DNA of 50,071 nucleotides, taken from assembly GCA_947567595.1 (NCBI GenBank), contig CANOMQ010000032.1, positions 1 through 50,071 of the forward strand. The letters run 5' to 3'. Numbering within the stretch: position 1 is the first letter of the stretch; each line of letters opens with the position of its first letter. The notes beneath the pieces are model-generated. The model was not told the DNA's origin and did no database searches. It saw nothing but the letters and a program-made list of their open reading frames with translations. The translations under genes and the position numbers were made by a program. Below are positions 1 through 7,785 of this stretch, in pieces. This stretch comes from an uncultured Lachnospiraceae bacterium. Its GTDB lineage: Bacteria > Bacillota > Clostridia > Lachnospirales > Lachnospiraceae.

Positions 1-42
1 ATGTGATTTCAACCTATAATTTTTGTTGCCTATACCCAAAGT

Positions 43-678
43 TCAGAAAGAACCTGTTCTTGCTTTTATAGCCTTGTTTTTTTCTATGCTTTTTTCCAAA
101 AATGACAATGCGGAAAGATAAACCTCCGTTAATGGAGAAGCTTTTTTCAAATGCTCCACACATTCATTAAATAAAGCTACCGCCTTTTTCAGATCATAAT
201 CTTCCTCGCGTCTCAAATAGTGAACCGTTCCCTGATTTGATACTACAACCATAACCTCTAAAACAGAAAACTCAATAAAGAACCGTATATCCTGTATGGA
301 AAATGTCTGCGTGGAAGGATGATTGTGTAAAATAACTACTGCTACGGATTTCTGCGAAACAAGCATGTGATTTGACAATGTATCTGCCCTGACATCCACT
401 TCATGTTCCGTTCCAAACGAAACACCATACACCTCTAACGGATTGTCAACCCCAAGGTCACAGGTTATGGCAACCTCATTACTATCATTTTCATCTTTAG
501 AAACTGTTAATACTTCCTGTGCCAATTTTTGCATGATATAATTTTGTTCTTCCGTAAATCCTTTATACTGAATTAGTGGTACTTTTCTTATTGCAGTATC
601 AGTAATATATACCTTCTTATCACGCTTCTTTGCCATTTCCAAATCTTCCAATTTTATCGACCTATCTATAACGTCCAT
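43..678 (-). CDS. RadC/JAB-domain-like protein
   Basis: A 211-residue protein with a JAB/MPN-type core. The run HNHPS-x6-S-x2-D near residues 117-130 matches the metal-binding HxHP...S..D signature of the RadC family, whose members are zinc metallo-proteins of unclear role found in many accessory regions. It lacks the helix-hairpin-helix N-terminus of classical RadC, so it is a short RadC-like variant. The first ~45 residues are charged and unassigned. The gene lies downstream of prfH on the same strand with 76 bp between them, so cotranscription is possible. The Shine-Dalgarno sequence is weak (AAGGAA about 10 nt upstream of the ATG). Family assignment rests on the motif only; substrate unknown. 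Confidence 0.6.
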   Translation of the reverse strand: MDVIDRSIKLEDLEMAKKRDKKVYITDTAIRKVPLIQYKGFTEEQNYIMQKLAQEVLTVSKDENDSNEVAITCDLGVDNPLEVYGVSFGTEHEVDVRADTLSNHMLVSQKSVAVVILHNHPSTQTFSIQDIRFFIEFSVLEVMVVVSNQGTVHYLRREEDYDLKKAVALFNECVEHLKKASPLTEVYLSALSFLEKSIEKNKAIKARTGSF

Positions 679-754
679 TGAAACCAGTTCCTTCCCGAAG
701 TCATCTATTCACTTGTATTATAGCAGAAGGCAGTCAAAAATACACCTTTTTCTA

Positions 755-1402
755 CTAGCGTTTCTTTATAGATTGATTTCCATCTTCAATTGCGTTTCCT
801 GCAACTTTAACTGCTCTTTTCAAAACAAACCCCTCCCCTTCATAAACCCGCACCGGATTTCCCCTGATAATCCGGTTATGCTCCTTCCACGCAGCGTTCA
901 CCTGACCTGCTTTTTGCTCCTGCTGCAAACCGGCAAGCTTTTCCTGAAGCTTCTCCATCGCCCTTTGCTTATTTTGGAACTGGCTGCGCTCCTCGGTTGA
1001 CTGTGCTGAAAGTCCGGTCGGAAGATGGATAATACGAACACCAGTTTCTACCTTATTCACATTCTGCCCGCCCTTTCCGCCGCTATGAAATTTTTCCACA
1101 CGGTATTGTGCCCCCGTTGCAATCTTAGTCAAATCCGGAATAATGCTCACATCGACGTACCAGTTCTTGCGTTTATGATTTTTACGGAAGGGACTTTTGC
1201 AAATCCACAGCACCGTACCCTCAAGGATGCTGAAATCATGCTCTGTCTGAAACCGGATTGAATCAAGGCAGCCCTTTTCATATCCTTTCGTTTCCGATAA
1301 AATTTCAAAATCACCATACTCCTTTTCCAACGCCTCAAACAGCTTCGCAACCGCGAGCTGGCACTCGGACGGTCCCTGTCCTGCACTGATTTGAACAATC
1401 AT
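755..1402 (-). CDS. prfH: Peptide chain release factor H (PrfH), ribosome rescue
   Basis: A 215-residue class-I release-factor homologue. The catalytic GGQ tripeptide is at residues 111-113 within a GGKGGQNVNK context, followed by the basic and glutamine-rich helix typical of RF peptidyl-hydrolysis domains. The codon-recognition domain of RF1/RF2 is absent, as in PrfH. PrfH is known to release peptides from ribosomes whose 16S rRNA decoding centre has been cleaved and usually sits beside the RNA ligase RtcB; no rtcB is visible here. The start at 1402 is chosen because AGGAGG lies 8-9 nt upstream and the product begins MIVQISAGQGP, a typical PrfH N-terminus; a longer frame to 1453 lacks an RBS. 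A 25-codon ORF and a terminator precede it on the same strand, suggesting attenuation control. Confidence 0.88.
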   Translation of the reverse strand: MIVQISAGQGPSECQLAVAKLFEALEKEYGDFEILSETKGYEKGCLDSIRFQTEHDFSILEGTVLWICKSPFRKNHKRKNWYVDVSIIPDLTKIATGAQYRVEKFHSGGKGGQNVNKVETGVRIIHLPTGLSAQSTEERSQFQNKQRAMEKLQEKLAGLQQEQKAGQVNAAWKEHNRIIRGNPVRVYEGEGFVLKRAVKVAGNAIEDGNQSIKKR

Positions 1403-1512
1403 ACTGTATACTCCTCCTGTCTGTCCCTGCCTTCTGCCCAAACCCACAGGCAAAAAAGCAGCTTCCTATTAAATAAATTAATATAAATGATAAAACTCCA
1501 AAAAACGGGCAC

Positions 1513-1534
1513 AAAAAAAGCACCCCAAAGGTGC
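1513..1534 (-). terminator. Rho-independent terminator between small ORF and prfH
   Basis: On the minus strand, GCACC-TTTGG-GGTGC (1534-1520) forms a 5-bp GC-rich hairpin followed directly by seven T (1519-1513). It starts 14 nt after the stop codon of the 25-codon ORF and about 110 nt before the prfH start. The stem is short, so partial read-through into prfH is plausible. Confidence 0.65.
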
Positions 1535-1548
1535 AGTTTCAAAATCTA

Positions 1549-1626
1549 TCAGTCATACATGAAGACTGCCATGCCTTTGAATGTCCGTTTCTTTATTAAG
1601 TTTCCAAATCTTCTGCTCTCCTGCAT
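1549..1626 (-). CDS. 25-codon small ORF / possible leader peptide upstream of prfH
   Basis: A 25-residue basic peptide starting MQESRRFGNLIKKR and ending MYD, followed by two adjacent stop codons (TGA TAG). It has its own strong RBS (GGAGGAGG, 6 nt before the ATG), a promoter at 1676-1704 and a terminator 14 nt after the stop. I do not recognise the sequence. Because the terminator sits just beyond the stop codons and prfH follows, it could be a leader peptide whose translation or termination controls read-through. It could equally be an independent small protein or toxin-like peptide. Translation is supported only by the RBS and compact gene structure. Confidence 0.55.
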   Translation of the reverse strand: MQESRRFGNLIKKRTFKGMAVFMYD

Positions 1627-1655
1627 GGCAACCTCCTCCTTTCACAAATCAGCTT

Positions 1656-1723
1656 CATTGTTGTTATCAAGTAAAACAATAACACAATTGTTTCGAATTT
1701 GCAAGCTTTTGATACAAACAATG
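1656..1723. promoter_or_regulatory. Operator-like nested inverted repeats in the WYL/prfH divergent region
   Basis: Two arms, CATTGTTGTTATCAA (1656-1670) and TTGATACAAACAATG (1709-1723), are inverted copies that agree at 13 of 15 positions. Between them lies a second repeat, AAACAAT (1674-1680) and ATTGTTT (1687-1693), a perfect 7-bp inverted repeat with a 6-bp spacer. The inner repeat covers the -10 element and spacer of the minus-strand small-ORF promoter, which is where a repressor or activator would act. The divergent WYL proteins are the obvious candidates, by inference only. Confidence 0.6.
1676..1704 (-). promoter_or_regulatory. Sigma-A promoter of the small ORF upstream of prfH
   Basis: Minus strand: TTGCAA (1704-1699), 17-nt spacer, TATTGT (1681-1676), with an extended TGT immediately before the -10. 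The predicted start near 1669 gives a leader of about 42 nt before the 25-codon ORF. It overlaps the inverted repeats. Confidence 0.5.
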
Positions 1724-1817
1724 ATCTTCCAAACTACGATTTTTAACTGTATAACGAATAAAAAATCCCCCCAATCAAATTTCCTGCAGGAAACTGTCGT
1801 TTTCCCTTACCAGCCTG

Positions 1818-1826
1818 TGTTATAAT
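1818..1826 (+). promoter_or_regulatory. Extended -10 promoter of the WYL gene pair
   Basis: TGTTATAAT gives a perfect TATAAT (1821-1826) preceded by a TGn extension. No good -35 is visible. It lies 37 nt upstream of the first WYL start codon, whose RBS is GAAGGG. Confidence 0.6.
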
Positions 1827-1862
1827 GAAAAAAACATTCCAAACAGAAACGAAGGGATTGCT

Positions 1863-3143
1863 ATGTCCGAATTTAAGGAACTCATCAAATCATTTTCCAA
1901 AAGCCGCGAATACGTCCGTGACTTCTTTGTATATGGCTTTAAGACGCGCGACGATTTTGGCGGCTGGAGCGGGCGCACTTATGATAACGAGCGCCGCAGG
2001 CTGGAAAGCTGGCTGTCCGGCTATGTCAGGCAGGATTACTCCGCAAACGGAAAAAATATCTACCTGTCCATTGACAGCAACCTCCTTGACACCAATCCGC
2101 TATACCGCGTGTGGAAGGCAAAAAGCTTCACGGATAATGATATTATGCTGCACTTTTACATCTTGGACTATCTGCAAAAATACCCCAAGCAGACAGCCGA
2201 CGCAATCACCGACGGCATTCTCGCGCAATACGACGTCATGTTTGAGCCGCAGACCATCCGGCGAAAGTGCAATCAGTACGCAAAGGACGGCATTCTCGCA
2301 AAGGAAAAATCTGGCAAGGAAGTCCTCTACTGCCTGAACCCGCCATTTCACAAAACACTGTCCGCACACCCCGGGTTCGCAAATGCGCTTGCCTTTTATC
2401 AGCTTTTTTCCCCGCTTGGCATTGTGGGAAATACCATTATGGACAACGCCTCCCTCAAAAATAAAACCTTCCGCGTCAAGCACAGCTTTTTTGTACATAC
2501 CTTGGAGGACGAAATCCTGCTTGACCTGCTTGACGCAATGCACGCGGAAAAAACAGTCCTGTTAACTGTCAAAAGTACGAAATCGGGCATTTTTCGCGAG
2601 ATGGAAGGCGTTCCGCTAAAAATCTTTATCAGCACGCGGACGGGACGGCGGTTTTTGTGCCTGTATCTGCCCAAACCAAAACGGTTTACAGCCGTGCGGC
2701 TGGACGCTGTCAAAAAAGCTGAAATCAAGGAACCCTATCCTGATTATCAAACGGTCAAAGAACATTTGGAAAAAAATAAAGCGTCCGCATGGGGCGTTTC
2801 CTTTCAGAACAGCAATCGCAGGCACTTAGAACACGTAAAACTGACGCTGCATGTCAATGAGCAGTTCGAGGCATTTATTATCAACCGGCTGGAGCGGGAG
2901 GGAAAGGGCGGCGTTATCCGGCGCATTGCTCCCGATACGTTCTGTTATGAGACCGATGTGTTTGACGCAAACGAAATGCTGCCTTGGATACGCTCGTTTC
3001 TTGGAAGAATTATCGCAATCGAGACCGACTGCCCCAAGCTAAACCAGCTCTTTCAAAGGGATTTTGCCGCAATGTACCGTATGTATTTCGGGGAAGCCAC
3101 AGAGCCTGCCGCCGAAGACGACATGGAGGAATCAAATGAGTGA
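1863..3143 (+). CDS. WYL-domain transcriptional regulator (first of a pair)
   Basis: A 426-residue protein with a winged-helix-like region around residues 90-165 and a WYL-type domain around 200-310, including a KIFISTRTGRRFLCLYLP stretch followed by FTAVRLDAV. The C-terminal ~100 residues resemble the WCX extension. WYL proteins bind ligands, often nucleic acids or nucleotides, and control stress, DNA-damage or defence genes. The ATG at 1863 has GAAGGG upstream and follows an extended -10 promoter. It overlaps the second WYL gene by 8 bp, so the two are translationally coupled and may form a heteromer. It is divergent from the small ORF/prfH unit. Confidence 0.75.
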   Translation: MSEFKELIKSFSKSREYVRDFFVYGFKTRDDFGGWSGRTYDNERRRLESWLSGYVRQDYSANGKNIYLSIDSNLLDTNPLYRVWKAKSFTDNDIMLHFYILDYLQKYPKQTADAITDGILAQYDVMFEPQTIRRKCNQYAKDGILAKEKSGKEVLYCLNPPFHKTLSAHPGFANALAFYQLFSPLGIVGNTIMDNASLKNKTFRVKHSFFVHTLEDEILLDLLDAMHAEKTVLLTVKSTKSGIFREMEGVPLKIFISTRTGRRFLCLYLPKPKRFTAVRLDAVKKAEIKEPYPDYQTVKEHLEKNKASAWGVSFQNSNRRHLEHVKLTLHVNEQFEAFIINRLEREGKGGVIRRIAPDTFCYETDVFDANEMLPWIRSFLGRIIAIETDCPKLNQLFQRDFAAMYRMYFGEATEPAAEDDMEESNE

Positions 3144-4101
3144 ATTATTTTCAGAAGTATACAACTGCTACTTTCAGGTCATCAAGTCCCTGATTGAGAC
3201 AAAGCAGTCCATTTCCGAAAAGGAGCTGCACTACCGCATTCAGGACACCTGCTTTGCGGAAAGCATTCTCTACCTGCTGCCAAAGCTCACCGAAAACGGC
3301 TGGGGCTTTTACGAAAAGCAGGGTGGCGTTCTGCGCTCAAAATTTTCCACGGACTTCTATGTCCCGCTGACTGACCTGCAAAAATCTTACTTAAAGGCAA
3401 TCCTTTTGGACGATAAAATCAGTCTTTTTTTCAGTGATATGGAGCTTGCACAGATTCATGCCGCCTTTGCGGACGTAAAACCGCTTTATCTGCCAAACGA
3501 TTTTTATTACTATGACCGCTTTTCCGATAAGGACGATTATCAAAACCCTGATTACCGTAGGCACTTCCAAATGATTATGGAAGCAATCCAAAACCATGAA
3601 TATTTGGATATCCTGTATGAATCGCGCAACAATCACAGGGTACACCACATTTACCTGCCGTGCCGCCTTGAATATTCCATTAAAAATGACCGCTTCCGTC
3701 TGCTGGCTGTCGAAAACCACATGCAGCGCACGCGCAAGGTTGAAATCTTAAACCTGAACCGCATTGTGAAAATAATAACAACCGGAAAGACCGCAAAGCA
3801 CATGCCTGACATTGACAAGGCAATCAAACGCTCCTATTATAAGGAGCCCGCACGCATTCTCATCAAAAACCGCCGCAACGCCTTAGAGCGCGCCATGCTG
3901 CAGTTTGCCAACTATGAAAAAAGCACGCGGAAGCTGGACTCTGACACATACGAATGCCTTATCTACTATAATAAGAAGACCGAGACAGAGCTATTAATTG
4001 AAGTGCTGTCCTTTGGCCCAATGATGAAAGTCGTGGGAAACGAGAATTTCCTGAACCTTGTCAAAGAACGCCTCCTGCGTCAGGCAGATTTGATGAAATA
4101 A
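3136..4101 (+). CDS. WYL-domain protein (second of a pair)
   Basis: A 321-residue WYL-family protein. The diagnostic region is YLPCRLEYSIKNDRFRLLAV near residues 175-200, followed by a basic segment and a C-terminal WCX-like portion. The ATG at 3136 is preferred over a longer frame because it has GGAGGAATCAA just upstream and overlaps the 3' end of the first WYL gene. Tandem WYL genes of unequal length are a recurring arrangement in Firmicutes. Its role is probably regulatory with its partner; targets are not evident, though the divergent operator region points to the small ORF/prfH unit. Confidence 0.7.
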   Translation: MSELFSEVYNCYFQVIKSLIETKQSISEKELHYRIQDTCFAESILYLLPKLTENGWGFYEKQGGVLRSKFSTDFYVPLTDLQKSYLKAILLDDKISLFFSDMELAQIHAAFADVKPLYLPNDFYYYDRFSDKDDYQNPDYRRHFQMIMEAIQNHEYLDILYESRNNHRVHHIYLPCRLEYSIKNDRFRLLAVENHMQRTRKVEILNLNRIVKIITTGKTAKHMPDIDKAIKRSYYKEPARILIKNRRNALERAMLQFANYEKSTRKLDSDTYECLIYYNKKTETELLIEVLSFGPMMKVVGNENFLNLVKERLLRQADLMK

Positions 4102-4114
4102 TACCCTCGCCGCA

Positions 4115-4245
4115 AGCGCTCATGATTTTCATATTTTCAAACAAATATGCATTGTCCTTTTTCTCCCCATCGTCGGTACGCATATCCTCAAAAAAATTAG
4201 TTTTAGTATCTTCGAATACATAATCCATTGAAAAGAAAAAAGGAT
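4115..4245 (-). pseudogene. Remnant of an AAA-ATPase/PD-(D/E)XK gene
   Basis: The minus strand encodes FFEDMRTDDGEKKDNAYLFE followed by NMKIM, identical to residues 61-85 of the intact gene at 11329-13035. Just upstream of this block is sequence closely matching the untranslated leader and -10 region of that same gene (compare 4205-4240 with 13080-13117). The first ~60 codons, including the Walker A region, and everything after residue 85 are missing. This is a deletion remnant of a paralogue with its promoter region partly preserved, wedged between the WYL pair and the esterase. Confidence 0.8.
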
Positions 4246-4251
4246 ATGTTT

Positions 4252-5025
4252 TCACACATCCTCCGCCAAATATGCCTTTATAAACCGCCCCGCAGTTCCC
4301 CCTGCTTCCTCGCCGACAATATTATACCCCCTCTGCGTATAATGAAATTCATCCTTCATCAGCCCGCGCTGTGCAAACGTCTTAAACTGGTCGCTTACCA
4401 GAATGATATTTGAATGTTCCCCGACCAGCTCCAACTGCGCCTGCTGAATCGGCACATACAATGTTTTATCGTCCCGATGATTTCCGATTTGAATGAGAAA
4501 ACAGTTCTCAATTGAACATTCTTCACAATATGATTCGATAAATCCAGCCGTACAGTCCTTATAAACATCCGCAGGCGTATGTAAATCACCGTCCGTACAC
4601 CCCTGACACCAAACCATTCCCCCATACCGAATCGTAAACCCGTGATGAATCAGCCACTGTTCGCAGCGCATTGTGCGCTCAACCGCGTCCTTGTAATAAG
4701 GCGTACCCGGCAGCCACTCGGCAATCGAAGAGCCACCCTTTGCGCAGGAAACACCGACAATCGGAATATTCGTTTCAGCATAGCAGGCATTCACAAACGC
4801 CGTCACCATGGAACCCGTTTTCATTCCCGGCTCTGTCACGCCATGAGCATTGTCCTCCTTTTCCCCAAACGGCTCACAAAGCGGCGACAGGCAGTCAGGC
4901 GCGGTAATTGCGCGGTATTCCCAGCCTGCCCCCTGTATCAGCGCGGGCGCCTCAGAAGCATTGCCGCGCCCCGCCATGTTACTTTGTCCCATAAAGGTCA
5001 TTAAAAGAACTTCTTTTCGCTCCAT
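4252..5025 (-). CDS. SGNH/SASA-type carbohydrate esterase
   Basis: A 257-residue protein of the sialate O-acetylesterase/CE6-like SGNH hydrolase group. The nucleophile block is GQSNMAGRG near residues 13-21, a GVSCAKGGSSIAEW block follows, and a C-terminal DEFHYTQRGY block supplies the catalytic Asp/His. Such enzymes remove acetyl groups from plant glycans. No signal peptide is evident, so it is likely cytoplasmic. Start at 5025 (MERKEV) is favoured by GAGAGGA upstream and by the identical start of the remnant copy at 29460-29796. It is the downstream gene of a minus-strand pectin/hexuronate cluster. Confidence 0.75.
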   Translation of the reverse strand: MERKEVLLMTFMGQSNMAGRGNASEAPALIQGAGWEYRAITAPDCLSPLCEPFGEKEDNAHGVTEPGMKTGSMVTAFVNACYAETNIPIVGVSCAKGGSSIAEWLPGTPYYKDAVERTMRCEQWLIHHGFTIRYGGMVWCQGCTDGDLHTPADVYKDCTAGFIESYCEECSIENCFLIQIGNHRDDKTLYVPIQQAQLELVGEHSNIILVSDQFKTFAQRGLMKDEFHYTQRGYNIVGEEAGGTAGRFIKAYLAEDV

Positions 5026-5143
5026 GTTCCCACGTCCTCTCATTTCTGTCGGTTTAAAAAAGTATACATTCACTATACCACAGCTTTATCCCATTATGAT
5101 ACATATTTCCGCAATGTCTTTCGGACCGCACCCGTACCGGCAA

Positions 5144-6175
5144 TCAGTTCCTTAAAATAACCACACACTTCTTCTGTGAAGTGTCCGTCGCAATGCGCTG
5201 TGGCGTATCGGGCATAAACGGGTTCGGCACGCGCACCCTAAGCACCGTATCAAGAAATTCCTTTGGATCAAGAATGCCCGGATTGACCACTACGGGTAAC
5301 CCTTCCTGATAGCCGACCGTCTCCACAAGCTTCACTAGCTCCCTGTCCTTCATTTCATCGGAAATTTTTGTGTATCCGAGCAGACAGCCAAATATTGCAA
5401 GGCAGGTATGCAACGGATTGAGGCAGGTGCAGACCTTCATCTTCTCCACCTTATCCACCGTTTCGCGGTAAACCATGTGCATCATCCGCAGGATGTTTTC
5501 CTTGCAGGTGATAATCCGCGGCAGTCCGAACACGCTCCACGCGGGATCATCGGGGTGAATTGCCATGTTGATTTGATAGCAGTCGCAGACCGGCATGATT
5601 TTTTCCAAGAAATATTTTAAGTCCTCGAACAAATCGTCCGCACTGACATTTTGATACAGTGCAAACAATTCCTTTACCTGCGCCATTCGTTCGGGTTCCC
5701 ATCCGGGCATGACACTCCCGTTCGCGTCGCCTGCAATCGATGCAAACATCTTCTCGGGCTGCAGCGCGTCAACCGCCTCCTGCGTATAGGCAAGCACCGT
5801 GGAACCGTCCGCGCGCTTTCTCGCAAGCTCCGTTCTTGTCCAGTCAAATACGAGCATGAAATTGTAGCATACCAAATGGATTCCTTCCTTGCCCAAGTTC
5901 TCCAAAGTTTCTATATAATTATTAATATACAAATCCCGTTCGGGCAGTCCCGCCTTTATCGCGTCATGAATGTTGACGCTCTCAATCCCCGAAACGTGCA
6001 GACCTGCTGCCTCCACCTCGTCAATCAGCCCGCGGATTTCTTCCCGTTTCCATACCTCGCCTGCCTTCTTATCGTACAGTGTCGTAATCACTCCCGTTAC
6101 CCCTGCAATCTGCTGGATTTGCTTTAAAGTGACCGTGTCAAAATCAGAGCCATACCATCTGAATGTCATTTCCAT
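5144..6175 (-). CDS. uxuA'-'uxuB hybrid: truncated mannonate dehydratase fused to a fructuronate reductase segment
   Basis: A 343-residue ORF. Residues 1 to about 231 match mannonate dehydratase UxuA, including the HPDDP metal-binding segment at 207. From about 235 the sequence is instead the C-terminal part of a mannitol-dehydrogenase/fructuronate-reductase UxuB protein: VEKMK...CLNPLHTCLAIFG, LPVVVNPGILDPKEF and PNPFMPDTPQRIATDTSQK. The rest of UxuA (further metal ligands) and the Rossmann half of UxuB are missing, and the product ends soon after TDTSQK where UxuB would continue. The simplest reading is an in-frame deletion between adjacent uxuA and uxuB genes. The product is probably not active in either reaction. 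RBS: GGAAAGG about 14 nt upstream. Confidence 0.85.
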   Translation of the reverse strand: MEMTFRWYGSDFDTVTLKQIQQIAGVTGVITTLYDKKAGEVWKREEIRGLIDEVEAAGLHVSGIESVNIHDAIKAGLPERDLYINNYIETLENLGKEGIHLVCYNFMLVFDWTRTELARKRADGSTVLAYTQEAVDALQPEKMFASIAGDANGSVMPGWEPERMAQVKELFALYQNVSADDLFEDLKYFLEKIMPVCDCYQINMAIHPDDPAWSVFGLPRIITCKENILRMMHMVYRETVDKVEKMKVCTCLNPLHTCLAIFGCLLGYTKISDEMKDRELVKLVETVGYQEGLPVVVNPGILDPKEFLDTVLRVRVPNPFMPDTPQRIATDTSQKKCVVILRN

Positions 6176-6280
6176 ACCGCTTTTCCATTCCTTTCCGTTT
6201 ACTTTTATTCATATTCTCTTTCATTTGAATGCCAAGTTTACATAATCCAAAAACTTCTCCCAAAATCTTTCCAAAAGACT

Positions 6281-7774
6281 TTACAGACAACTTATCCGCT
6301 CCAGCGTGATATTTTCACAATACTGCAGGGAAATTCCATGACGGCTGCAATGATGGTGACTGCCGATACAGACGTCCCGCAGCGTGATATTCTTTAACGC
6401 ATATCCCGCTTCCTCAAACCCAATCAGCTCCAGTGCCTCGCATTCTCTCCAAGCGGCATGGTCATCAAAATACGCACCCAAAATCCGCACCCGCTCAAAG
6501 CAACAATTCTCAAACACAGGCGGCGTCGGAACCGCGATTCCGTCGTCATTATAACCTACCGCGTGAAACAGCACCCTTGCCGCCACACTGTCCCGCACAT
6601 GAACATCGCGCACATACCCGCCGCGTTTCTTTGTTGCCTTGATTTCGATGCCATACATGGATTTGCCCATATCGCAGTCCCAAATATCCACGTCACGAAC
6701 CCCGCCCGACATTTCACTGCCAATCGCAATGCCATGCCCGAACGCGCATTTGCAGTCAAATATCCAAATATGCTCCGCAGGTCTTGCCACCCGATTCCCC
6801 TCGGGGTTTTTGCCCGACTTAATCGCAACCGAGTCGTCGCCCATATAAAACATACAGTGAAAAAGAAAACAGTTTGTGGACGAATCGGGATCCCACCCGT
6901 CGCCGTTCCAAACATCGGTTGAGTAAAAGGTGCAGCCCTCTGTCACGATATCGTCCGAATAAATCATATGGACATTCCAGCAGGCGCCGTCACGAAACGT
7001 CACACCCGAAAGTACGATATTCTGGCAATCGCTGATATTCACCAGCTTTGGGCGCGCCCTTCCCGGGATTGTCTCGGGTTTTTCGCACTCCAAAACCCTG
7101 TCCGGATTTGCCTCCAATTCCGCTTTCAGACGCTGCGTCTCCAATGCAATGACGCGCTGCGCCAAACGCTTTCCGCCGCTTGCAATCGTGCCATTTCCCC
7201 GTATCGTTACATTTTTGCAGCTATATCCGCCCGCGTTGTCCAAATCCCCCAAATTCAGCAGACTGCTATAGCACTCCTGTTCGATTCCCTCAAAGCGTCT
7301 CCAAATCTTTGGCTGATAATCCTCAGGCTGATCCGTTCCCTGCAGCACTGCGCCCTCTTCTAAATACAACTCCATATCACTATGCAGCCTGAGTGCGCCC
7401 GTCCTAAAAGTTCCGCTTGGGACATACACCGTTTCCCCTGCCCCGCAGTCATCAATCGCCCGTTGTAAAGCCGCCGTATTCAACGTTTCCCCGTCTCCCA
7501 ACGCAAAATACGGCGCAGATGTGACATCAATATACCTCTTTGCAACTGCCGTACAGACCTCCAGCTCCGCTTTTGCCTCACGGCACCGCACGCCGAGCCG
7601 ATAACTTCTTCCCGCATCAAGTCCCGTAAAATAATAATAGGTTTTCTCTGTCTCTCCTACAGGCTTCCCGTCAAGCTTCAGGGTATAGTTTCCCGTTTCA
7701 TAAAACGGCTTTCTCCAATACAAGGTAATGGAATCTGTAGTCGAAAAAAAACGCACTTCCTCTAATTCCTTCAT
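6281..7774 (-). CDS. Glycoside hydrolase family 28 (polygalacturonase-like)
   Basis: A 497-residue GH28 enzyme that hydrolyses galacturonic-acid linkages in pectin. A fibronectin-III-like N-terminal region (about residues 1-80) is followed by the right-handed beta-helix. Catalytic signatures are all visible: NGDGWDPDS (290-298), GDDSVAIKSG (312-321), GHGIAIGSE (346-354) and IEIKATKKRGG (376-386). There is no signal peptide, suggesting action on imported oligogalacturonides. Start at 7774 has GGAG 6 nt upstream and lies 11 nt after the stop of the GH115-like gene, so they are cotranscribed. It appears intact, unlike most of its cluster. Confidence 0.9.
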   Translation of the reverse strand: MKELEEVRFFSTTDSITLYWRKPFYETGNYTLKLDGKPVGETEKTYYYFTGLDAGRSYRLGVRCREAKAELEVCTAVAKRYIDVTSAPYFALGDGETLNTAALQRAIDDCGAGETVYVPSGTFRTGALRLHSDMELYLEEGAVLQGTDQPEDYQPKIWRRFEGIEQECYSSLLNLGDLDNAGGYSCKNVTIRGNGTIASGGKRLAQRVIALETQRLKAELEANPDRVLECEKPETIPGRARPKLVNISDCQNIVLSGVTFRDGACWNVHMIYSDDIVTEGCTFYSTDVWNGDGWDPDSSTNCFLFHCMFYMGDDSVAIKSGKNPEGNRVARPAEHIWIFDCKCAFGHGIAIGSEMSGGVRDVDIWDCDMGKSMYGIEIKATKKRGGYVRDVHVRDSVAARVLFHAVGYNDDGIAVPTPPVFENCCFERVRILGAYFDDHAAWRECEALELIGFEEAGYALKNITLRDVCIGSHHHCSRHGISLQYCENITLERISCL

Positions 7775-7785
7775 TCTTTTCTCCG

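Noticed and set aside
5144-6175. Functional mannonate dehydratase (uxuA)
   Set aside because: Only the first two thirds match UxuA; the rest is UxuB.
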